The position numbers and the translations under genes are program-made. The notes below the pieces were generated by a model, which did no database searches, was not told the DNA's origin, and saw only the letters and a list, made by a program, of their open reading frames with translations. Shown here piece by piece: positions 1-4,758 of a stretch of 7,544 bases of DNA (positions are counted from its first letter, which is position 1; each line of letters begins with the position of its first letter). The stretch is from the NCBI GenBank assembly GCA_013154075.1, contig JAADDG010000198.1:1-7544 (forward strand). The letters are read 5' to 3'. This DNA comes from Campylobacterota bacterium (GTDB taxonomy: Bacteria; Campylobacterota; Campylobacteria; Campylobacterales; JAADDG01).

Positions 1-107
1 GAGCATTTAGGATATTTTGAAACAACCTCGTTTTTATAAGGACTTACAACCTCTATCCATTCGTTTTTAACTTCCTCTTCGCTTCCGAAAAAAATCTTGG
101 CTTCCAT
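1..107 (-). CDS. Aldehyde dehydrogenase family protein, N-terminal fragment
   Basis: Only the first 35 codons are in the window; the gene runs off the left edge. The ATG at 107 has a strong Shine-Dalgarno (AGGGAGAGG) just upstream. The translation begins MEAKIFFGSEEE and continues with WIEVVSPYKNEVV and a following KYPKC. That pattern (a tryptophan, then 'V-x-S/N-P-Y', then 'x-E-V-V/I') is the usual opening of NAD(P)-dependent aldehyde dehydrogenases of the lactaldehyde / non-phosphorylating glyceraldehyde-3-phosphate type, ahead of the Rossmann domain. The catalytic Cys and Glu lie outside the window, so substrate and activity cannot be judged. A candidate promoter sits directly upstream (135-163), so it may be transcribed separately from the cupin gene 62 nt upstream. 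The family call is an inference from a short N-terminus. Confidence 0.6.
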   Translation of the reverse strand, partial: MEAKIFFGSEEEVKNEWIEVVSPYKNEVVSKYPKC

Positions 108-134
108 ACCTCTCCCTTTAGTTAATCTCAAAGA

Positions 135-163
135 ATTTTAACACAATTTAGACTTTATCTAAA
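135..163 (-). promoter_or_regulatory. Candidate sigma70 promoter for the aldehyde dehydrogenase gene
   Basis: On the minus strand there is a -35-like TTTAGA (158-163), a 17-nt spacer, and TAAAAT (135-140). The -10 is preceded by TGT, giving an extended -10 (TGnTAAAAT) with one mismatch to TATAAT. Transcription would start near 128, about 20 nt before the ATG at 107. It lies in the 62-bp gap between the cupin stop and this start. The extended -10 is the main support; the -35 matches only 4 of 6. Confidence 0.45.
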
Positions 164-169
164 AAATTA

Positions 170-460
170 TCATTTACTACCGCAAATATAGCATACATCT
201 TTAGGCACATATGCGCTATGAGGAACATTGGCTTTGCTCTCCATCCTATCTCCAGGCAAAAGTTTCAGCGTAACGTCTCCCTCTTTGATATGAAGTTCCC
301 CGTCAAGTATCCATCTAACCTCATTGTGCGGATGGGTATGCACGGGATAGGCCGTCCCCGCACTATCACACCATTTAAAGATATTAAAATATCTCTCACT
401 CTCCAAAATCTCTCTAATTTTCTTCTCATCCGTAATACCGGTGTGAAAAACCTCAGCCAT
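170..460 (-). CDS. Small single-domain cupin protein
   Basis: A 96-residue protein whose only domain is a cupin beta-barrel. Motif 1 is complete: G35-x5-H41-x-H43-x3-E47-x6-G54, supplying three of the usual four metal ligands. Motif 2 is represented by PGD at 69-71 and P80-H81, with H81 as the likely fourth ligand. It should therefore bind a divalent metal. Small cupins of this kind range from dioxygenases and isomerases to non-catalytic sensors, and no specific substrate can be read from the sequence. The ATG at 460 has an AAAGG Shine-Dalgarno 7 nt upstream and lies 11 nt after the PIN toxin stop, so it is probably the last gene of that transcript. Its base composition is clearly richer in G+C than the toxin-antitoxin pair just upstream (one sampled 60-nt line about 55%), suggesting it belongs to the resident chromosome. 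No signal peptide is seen, so it is cytoplasmic. Confidence 0.8.
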   Translation of the reverse strand: MAEVFHTGITDEKKIREILESERYFNIFKWCDSAGTAYPVHTHPHNEVRWILDGELHIKEGDVTLKLLPGDRMESKANVPHSAYVPKDVCYICGSK

Positions 461-471
461 TTGACAACCTT

Positions 472-900
472 TTATAGAAAATCATCCAAAGAATAAATTT
501 TTATATCTTTCACATTTTTTAAAATATTTTTATCCTCCGTAACAAAAGCATCACAACCATGATAAATAGCACATTCAAGCTGTAAAATATCCTCAAAATC
601 TATCTTTTTGCCATCTTCACAAGCTTTAGAATATAAAATAAGCGCTTCATCTAATATATCCGTAAAATTATAGATTTCAAAATTACTTTTTAAAGAGTAA
701 AAAAATTTCACGACAATATCACATGGTGTTTTATTTTTAACGGCTATATATTCTATAGTCGTCAATATATTCTCACTTGTTGACAATATATCAAATTCAT
801 CACATATTTTAATATAAGCTTTTTTAGCTTTTTCATGATTAGCTCTACCCGGCAAAAGAATATCGAGCAAAATATTCGCATCAAAAAATATTTTATTCAT
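472..900 (-). CDS. PIN-domain ribonuclease, putative type II toxin (VapC-like)
   Basis: A 142-residue PIN-domain protein. The N-terminus reads MNKIFFDANILLDIL, with the first catalytic Asp at D7. The other acidic residues fit the fold: E43 or E50, D104 in the DFEDILQ motif, and D123 in FVTEDK. Proteins of this group cleave RNA with Mg2+ or Mn2+ bound by these acids; as toxins they typically cut tRNA or rRNA. A longer reading frame extends upstream to about 954, but the ATG at 900 is preferred. It puts the first beta strand at the very N-terminus, as is normal for PIN proteins. It also has AAGG 9 nt upstream and overlaps the upstream antitoxin gene by 8 nt (ATGAATAA). That overlap and order are typical of toxin-antitoxin pairs. 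The gene is very AT-rich (sampled 60-nt lines 20-32% GC), unlike the operon at the right of the window, consistent with horizontal acquisition. Toxicity is inferred, not shown. Confidence 0.82.
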   Translation of the reverse strand: MNKIFFDANILLDILLPGRANHEKAKKAYIKICDEFDILSTSENILTTIEYIAVKNKTPCDIVVKFFYSLKSNFEIYNFTDILDEALILYSKACEDGKKIDFEDILQLECAIYHGCDAFVTEDKNILKNVKDIKIYSLDDFL

Positions 901-1156
901 ACTTTTTAGCCTTGATCTTGCTATGAGTTCCCTCTTCTCCCTCTCCAAAAGCACCTATAAAATCCAAAAGCGCCCTCTTTTTAGCCTCTTTTTCTCTATC
1001 TTCTTTATTTTTCAAAAACTCCAAAACTTCTTTGGCATATTTCGGAGAGATATAAAGACCTTTTTGTTTTTTGGTTCTTTTATCTACCAACTCCAAAATA
1101 TCGCCAAAAACCACACCTCTTAAAAAATCTCTAAATGAAACCTTCTTTATAGTCAT
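893..1156 (-). CDS. Putative antitoxin of the PIN toxin
   Basis: An 87-residue, strongly charged protein encoded immediately before the PIN toxin and overlapping it by 8 nt, which is the main reason for the antitoxin call. The first 50 residues (VSFRDFLRG, then GDILELVDKR, then GLYISPKYAKEVLEFL) vaguely resemble the Phd/YefM DNA-binding fold, ending in a tyrosine-containing helix. Residues 49-62 are a Lys/Glu-rich helix. The tail (LLDFIGAFGEGEEG, then KKYE) is glycine- and charge-rich and could be the flexible part that wraps the toxin. No antitoxin family can be named with confidence. The ATG at 1156 has AAAAGG 6 nt upstream, and a near-consensus promoter lies behind it. If typical, it neutralises the toxin and represses its own promoter together with the toxin. 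Confidence 0.65.
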   Translation of the reverse strand: MTIKKVSFRDFLRGVVFGDILELVDKRTKKQKGLYISPKYAKEVLEFLKNKEDREKEAKKRALLDFIGAFGEGEEGTHSKIKAKKYE

Positions 1157-1168
1157 AATAAACCTTTT

Positions 1169-1199
1169 ATGTCAAATTTATAACTCTATGTCATTATAA
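1169..1199. repeat. Direct repeat over the antitoxin promoter start region (candidate operator)
   Basis: Two copies of ATGTCA followed by TTATAA occur at 1169-1183 (ATGTCA-AAT-TTATAA) and 1188-1199 (ATGTCA-TTATAA), about two DNA turns apart. Together they cover the -10 box and the presumed transcription start of the toxin-antitoxin promoter. The same TGTCA core recurs at 1217-1221 in the -35 box. Antitoxins commonly autoregulate by binding repeats in exactly this place. Binding is inferred; the AT-rich background makes partial repeats less surprising. Confidence 0.35.
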
Positions 1200-1222
1200 T
1201 TCAATCGGCAATATTTTGTCAA
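1193..1222 (-). promoter_or_regulatory. Sigma70-type promoter of the antitoxin-toxin(-cupin) operon
   Basis: On the minus strand there is a perfect TTGACA (1217-1222) and a perfect TATAAT (1193-1198), 18 nt apart. Transcription would start near 1186, leaving a leader of about 30 nt before the antitoxin ATG at 1156. It is the best consensus match I found in the window. It faces away from the archaemetzincin promoter. Confidence 0.7.
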
Positions 1223-1242
1223 TAAAAACTTTTAATCAACAT

Positions 1243-1269
1243 TTGACAATTTCTATTGTTTATTATAAT
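1243..1269 (+). promoter_or_regulatory. Candidate promoter of the archaemetzincin gene
   Basis: TTGACA at 1243-1248 and TATAAT at 1264-1269 on the plus strand, both perfect matches, but with a short 15-nt spacer. A start near 1276 gives a leader of about 30 nt before the ATG at 1306. The -35 box is 20 bp from the -35 box of the divergent toxin-antitoxin promoter, so two polymerases could hardly occupy both at once. The short spacer may make it intrinsically weak or activator-dependent. Confidence 0.5.
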
Positions 1270-1285
1270 ATTTAATAATAAACAA
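1256..1285. repeat. 11-bp perfect inverted repeat over the archaemetzincin -10 box
   Basis: The arm TTGTTTATTAT (1256-1266) is perfectly inverted as ATAATAAACAA (1275-1285), separated by 8 bp, giving a 30-bp dyad. It spans the -10 hexamer (1264-1269) and the expected start site, which is the usual position of a repressor operator. In RNA it would form only a weak AU hairpin, so a protein-binding site is more likely than a terminator. The extreme AT content raises the chance of accidental dyads, but 11 unbroken pairs is notable. Confidence 0.5.
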
Positions 1286-1305
1286 ATATCTGGTTAAGAA
1301 AATCT

Positions 1306-1857
1306 ATGTGCATAAACAGAATAATCCTAAAAACATTTGAATTTAAAAGCCCCTATCTCATACAAAAACTATCAGATGTTTTAAAAGAGATATTTAAAAT
1401 AGAAGTTATCTATAAAGGAAGTATCCCTATACCCAAAAACGCCTACAACGCCTTTAGAAATCAATATTTAGCCAATACCCTTTTAGAAAGCCTAATATAT
1501 TTTAGAGAAACTCCAAACGACGCCGTTTTGGGAATTACGAAAGAGGACCTTTACGCCCAAAATCTAAATTTTGTTTTCGGAATCGCTTCAGCATATTACA
1601 AAAGCGCTATAATATCTACCAAAAGACTTCACAACTCCTTTTATAATCTGCCACAAAACGAAGAGATATATCTAAAGAGAGTCTATACCGAAGCGGTTCA
1701 CGAAATGGGACACGTTTTAGGTCTTCCTCACTGCCCTAATCCAAATTGCGTTATGTTCTTTTCAAACTCCATTTTAGATACGGATAAAAAAGGATACTAC
1801 TTTTGCCCATCTTGTAAAGAAAAAGTTAAAAAGGCCCTTTGCCATCATTTCAAATAA
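1306..1857 (+). CDS. amzA: Archaemetzincin-type zinc metalloprotease
   Basis: A 183-residue protein with the complete archaemetzincin signature near its C-terminus. The catalytic zinc site is H132-E133-x2-H136-x2-G139-x2-H142. Directly after it comes the family-specific structural zinc site, C143-x4-C148-x18-C167-x2-C170. The Met-turn is M150 within VMFFSNS. The length fits archaeal archaemetzincins. No signal peptide or membrane segment is visible, so it is expected in the cytoplasm; physiological substrates of the family are largely unknown. The ATG at 1306 is the first in the frame, but its Shine-Dalgarno is poor. The gene stands alone on its strand, divergent from the toxin-antitoxin pair and convergent with the macro domain gene, whose stop it overlaps by 8 nt. 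It is AT-rich (one sampled 60-nt line about 25% GC), like the toxin-antitoxin pair. The family is best known from archaea and animals and is patchy in bacteria, so transfer is plausible. Family assignment is secure; role is unknown. Confidence 0.93.
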   Translation: MCINRIILKTFEFKSPYLIQKLSDVLKEIFKIEVIYKGSIPIPKNAYNAFRNQYLANTLLESLIYFRETPNDAVLGITKEDLYAQNLNFVFGIASAYYKSAIISTKRLHNSFYNLPQNEEIYLKRVYTEAVHEMGHVLGLPHCPNPNCVMFFSNSILDTDKKGYYFCPSCKEKVKKALCHHFK

Positions 1858-2362
1858 TCCCCAACTCTTTGGCATTTTTGATATAGATTTCATAATCTCT
1901 CAAAGAGTGGGTGACAAAAATCACATCTATCTCATAATAGAATCTCTCTTTTAGGTACCTATCCACCGTACTTAAAGCTATCAAAGAGGCCTCCTCGATA
2001 GGATATCCGTAAGCTCCGGTACTGATTGAGGGAAAAGCTATGCTCTCAAGATGGTAGGATCTTGCTATACAAAGAGAGTTTTCATAACATCTTCTTAAAA
2101 TCTCCTCATCCTCCCTGCTTCCGCTATAAATAGGCCCTACCGTATGAATCACCCACTTTGCGGGTAAATTATAGCCATGCGTAATTTTTGCGTCTCCCGG
2201 ATTCGCCCCTCCAAGCTTTTTGCACTCTTCCAAAAGCTCTCTTCCCGCAGCCCTATGAATAGCTCCGTCCACTCCTCCGCCTCCCAAAAGAGAGGAATTT
2301 GCGGCATTTACGATAGCATCCGCTCTCAATTTGGTAATATCTCCCTGAATTATCTCTATCAT
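1850..2362 (-). CDS. MacroD-type macro domain protein (probable ADP-ribosyl / O-acetyl-ADP-ribose hydrolase)
   Basis: A single macro domain of 170 residues, the usual length of E. coli YmdB-like proteins. Visible motifs are GDIT (7-10), VNAANS (18-23), the glycine loop GGGGVDGAIH (27-36) and the C-terminal phosphate loop SISTGAYGYP (112-121). N22 and D32 match the catalytic positions of MacroD-type hydrolases, so activity on ADP-ribosylated proteins or O-acetyl-ADP-ribose is likely. A TTG at 2365 would add one residue, but the ATG at 2362 is chosen because AAGGA lies 7 nt before it. It is the last gene of the operon, 10 nt after yraN. Its 3' end overlaps the convergent archaemetzincin gene by 8 nt, leaving no room for a terminator. 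The protein is cytoplasmic. Its target here is unknown, and no ADP-ribosyltransferase is seen in the window. Confidence 0.92.
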   Translation of the reverse strand: MIEIIQGDITKLRADAIVNAANSSLLGGGGVDGAIHRAAGRELLEECKKLGGANPGDAKITHGYNLPAKWVIHTVGPIYSGSREDEEILRRCYENSLCIARSYHLESIAFPSISTGAYGYPIEEASLIALSTVDRYLKERFYYEIDVIFVTHSLRDYEIYIKNAKELGII

Positions 2363-2369
2363 CAAAGAT

Positions 2370-2374
2370 TCCTT
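2370..2374 (-). promoter_or_regulatory. Ribosome binding site deciding the macro gene start
   Basis: AAGGA on the minus strand, overlapping the yraN stop codon and 7 nt from the ATG at 2362. The spacing favours that ATG over the in-frame TTG immediately before it. Confidence 0.6.
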
Positions 2375-2705
2375 AGAAAGTGATATTTTCCAAAAATTCT
2401 ATCTCTTCTTTTCTAACTATTATAGCATCTATACAATAAGACATAGTAATTTGATTTTTCAAGATATAATAAGAGATGCTCTTTTTTATTTTGGAGAGTT
2501 TCTTGTAAGTGATATTATATACGGGATCGATTTTCGAATCTATGGAGCTTTTTACCTCTACAAAATGTAAAATACCATCTTTTAAAGCGATTATATCTAT
2601 CTCTCCGAATCTCGAATAAAAATTTCTATCCACTATGGAAAATCCAAGACTCTTTAGATACTCACAGGCTCTATCTTCTGCTATATTTCCTTTTTCTCTA
2701 CTCAA
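2373..2705 (-). CDS. yraN: YraN / UPF0102 family protein with PD-(D/E)xK nuclease-like fold
   Basis: A 110-residue protein with the family hallmarks: the N-terminal G6-x-x-AE10 helix, then GEIDIIA (34-40), then HFVEVKSS (47-54). D37, E50 and K52 form the PD-(D/E)xK-type catalytic triad seen in Holliday-junction-resolvase-like nucleases. The biochemical role of the family remains uncertain. The start is unusual: TTG at 2705, overlapping the end of the oxidoreductase gene by 8 nt. It is supported by GAAGG 6 nt upstream and by the protein beginning MSREKGNIAE, as expected for YraN. Translation is probably coupled to the upstream gene. In Campylobacter and relatives I recall yraN sitting right after hom; here a large oxidoreductase gene lies between them. 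The gene is AT-rich (one sampled 60-nt line about 23% GC). Confidence 0.9.
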   Translation of the reverse strand: MSREKGNIAEDRACEYLKSLGFSIVDRNFYSRFGEIDIIALKDGILHFVEVKSSIDSKIDPVYNITYKKLSKIKKSISYYILKNQITMSYCIDAIIVRKEEIEFLENITF

Positions 2706-4755
2706 CGAAAACCTTCAAAGATTTGAAACAAGCCGTCTTGGTAAGCTCGTCCGCATCGTCTCCGAAAAGATAATTGATTTTGCTTTGAGGATGGTGGAAA
2801 GTGGTAAAGAGAGTTCCCTTTTTCAAAGCGGAAGTTATCTTTATCTTCAAAGGGGCACTTCTGCCGTATCTTGAGATCAAAACGACGCTTTTTCTATCTT
2901 TGAAAAACTCTTCGTCATCTTTACTAACGAACAACAGATCATGTTCATATCTTGAGAGAAGTTTTTTGGACTCTTTCGTTTGAGCGTTGTTGTTATATAG
3001 ACTTATCACTCTGCCGGTACTTAGATAAAAAGTCTTAAGATCCCCTTCTAAAAGCTCCTTTACCATCCCTCTTAGAAAATATCTCTTATATTTAAAATGT
3101 CCCTTCCCGTCAGCCGTTCTAAAACGCTCTTTGTGAAGGATAGGTGTATCCTCTTCAAAAACGGGCCACTGAAGACCTCTTGAGATATTCTCTTCAAGCT
3201 TTTCATAGCTTGCGCCCTTAAATCTTTTGGAGACTTTGTTTCTTACCTCTTCCCAAACCTCTTTGGAACTCTCATAGACAAAATCTTCTCTCAAAAGCCT
3301 TCCTATACCGCTAATTACCTCCCAATCATCCGGTAGATCGTTTTTTACCAAAGGTTTTGATAAATGAAGTCTTCTCTCGGCATTTACGTAGACTCCCTCC
3401 TTCTCATATGCGCTCTTTACCCCAAAAACGATATCCGCATATTTGGTTATCTCATTGTCAAAAAGCTCGTTTACTATCAAAAGCTCCAATTTCTCCAAAG
3501 CTTTGTGAATTCTGTTTTGATTTGGGTGAATATGGGCGATATCCTCCCCCATCACATAAAGAGATTTAATCTCCTCTCTCTCAATAGCTTTTATGATATC
3601 GGGAGTCTTAAGCCCCTCTATAAAAGGCTTCTCATAATCGGGATCATAATAGGGCAGACACCCCATATCGCAAGCGCCTTGGACATTATTCTGGCCTCTA
3701 AGGGGCATCAATCCGGCACCCTCTTTGCCGATATTTCCTGTCAAAAGCGCCAAATTGCAGATCGCCGAAACCGCATAACTGCCGTCTATATTCTCGGTAA
3801 CTCCAAGCCCCCACATAATCATGGATTTCTTGGAAGCGTACTCTCTGGCCACCTCTCTTATAAGATCGCTTAGATACTCATATCCCTTTATTTTCTTGAA
3901 AAAATCCGGATTTGCGAAAGGATCTTTTAAAATCTCCTCTTTATACTCCTCAAACCCTTCACACCTTCGCTCTATAAAACTTTTATCATAAAGCTCCTCT
4001 TGCAAAATAACGTATGCAAGCATATTCAAAAACAAAAGATTCGACTCATAAGGAAGCACGGCTTTATAGGAGGCTATCTTAAAAAGGGCTATCTCTCTTA
4101 TATCGAAAACGGCCAGTTTTACGCCTCTATTTACGCTATTTACCACTCTTGCGGCGGCTATCGGATGAGCTTCCGTCATATTGGCGCCTATCAATACCAA
4201 AAACTCCGCCTTCTCTATATCGTCAAACGGATTCGTAGCCGCTCCTTCTCCTATGACGGCTCTCATTCCTTTAAGACTCGGAGCGTGACAGACTCTCGCG
4301 CAATTATCTATATGGGGAGAGTTTATAACTTTTCTTGTAAATTTCTGAAAAATATATCCGCTCTCACAGCTCGTCCTCGCCCCTCCTATGGAGGCGTGGG
4401 CAAATCCGCCGTAATTATCCTTTATCTGCTTTAATTTCCATGCGGCGATCTTGTAAGCAAGATCCAAAGAGGGATAGACATACCCCTCTTTCGGGGATAG
4501 TTTATCGATCTCTTTTTTTATCTCTTTTGGAAGATAGAGAAGGTTTTTCATCAAAAAGGAGTATTTTATTTTGGCTTTCGGAAGCCTATTTGGAGAGTGG
4601 ACGAAATCAAATCCGTATTTTCCCTTGACGCAAAGCTTGCCTCTGCTGACAATACCTTTGGGATCGGCTTTTATCGATTCGATTCGATTATTTTCAACTT
4701 CGGCATAGATATCGCATCCCACACCGCAATAGGTGCAAACCGAATCGATTCTCAT
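2698..4755 (-). CDS. Formate dehydrogenase alpha-subunit-like molybdopterin oxidoreductase (Cys active site)
   Basis: A 685-residue cytoplasmic molybdo/tungsto-bis-pterin enzyme of the FdhA/FdhF group. C7-x2-C10-x3-C14 and C42 ligate one [4Fe-4S] cluster at the extreme N-terminus. The active-site motif is NCARVCHAPS, with C156 as metal ligand in the position where many formate dehydrogenases carry selenocysteine; the codon is TGT, so no UGA readthrough is needed. H157 and R353 (PLRGQNNVQGACDMG, 351-365) match the formate-binding His and Arg of E. coli FdhH. The Mo-pterin motif GLGVTE (316-321) and LALLTGNIG (335-343) are also typical. The C-terminal domain (about 545-685) is the dinucleotide-binding fold. 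No Tat signal and no extra ferredoxin domain are present, and no beta or gamma subunit is nearby, so its electron partner is unknown. Residues 62-98 are atypical and lack the usual SWDEAL stretch. It starts 3 nt after hom. CO2 reduction or formate oxidation is plausible but unproven. Confidence 0.87.
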   Translation of the reverse strand: MRIDSVCTYCGVGCDIYAEVENNRIESIKADPKGIVSRGKLCVKGKYGFDFVHSPNRLPKAKIKYSFLMKNLLYLPKEIKKEIDKLSPKEGYVYPSLDLAYKIAAWKLKQIKDNYGGFAHASIGGARTSCESGYIFQKFTRKVINSPHIDNCARVCHAPSLKGMRAVIGEGAATNPFDDIEKAEFLVLIGANMTEAHPIAAARVVNSVNRGVKLAVFDIREIALFKIASYKAVLPYESNLLFLNMLAYVILQEELYDKSFIERRCEGFEEYKEEILKDPFANPDFFKKIKGYEYLSDLIREVAREYASKKSMIMWGLGVTENIDGSYAVSAICNLALLTGNIGKEGAGLMPLRGQNNVQGACDMGCLPYYDPDYEKPFIEGLKTPDIIKAIEREEIKSLYVMGEDIAHIHPNQNRIHKALEKLELLIVNELFDNEITKYADIVFGVKSAYEKEGVYVNAERRLHLSKPLVKNDLPDDWEVISGIGRLLREDFVYESSKEVWEEVRNKVSKRFKGASYEKLEENISRGLQWPVFEEDTPILHKERFRTADGKGHFKYKRYFLRGMVKELLEGDLKTFYLSTGRVISLYNNNAQTKESKKLLSRYEHDLLFVSKDDEEFFKDRKSVVLISRYGRSAPLKIKITSALKKGTLFTTFHHPQSKINYLFGDDADELTKTACFKSLKVFVE
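2712..2716 (-). promoter_or_regulatory. Ribosome binding site supporting the TTG start of yraN
   Basis: GAAGG on the minus strand, inside the final codons of the oxidoreductase gene and 6 nt from the TTG at 2705. No in-frame ATG occurs near the conserved N-terminus, so TTG is the best start. Confidence 0.55.
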
Positions 4756-4758
4756 AAC

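Noticed and set aside
901..954. Upstream extension of the PIN toxin frame adding 18 residues
   Set aside because: It would overlap the antitoxin by over 50 nt, adds a charged tail not seen in PIN proteins, and the ATG at 900 fits both the fold and the ribosome binding site.
923..1123. Phe-rich plus-strand frame opposite the antitoxin, resembling a hydrophobic peptide
   Set aside because: No promoter or ribosome binding site on that strand. Its phenylalanine richness is simply the complement of the Lys/Glu-rich antitoxin codons.
1216..1249. TTGTCAA / TTGACAA inverted repeat between the divergent promoters
   Set aside because: It is fully explained by the two oppositely oriented consensus -35 boxes, so it is not counted as a separate operator.
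1859..1876. Short CCAA-CTCT-TTGG hairpin with following T-run after the archaemetzincin stop
   Set aside because: Only a 4-bp stem, lying inside the macro gene; too weak to call a terminator.
3364..3873. 169-codon plus-strand open frame inside the FDH-like gene
   Set aside because: It lies entirely antisense to a well-supported gene, has no recognisable domain and no ribosome binding site pattern; a shadow frame.
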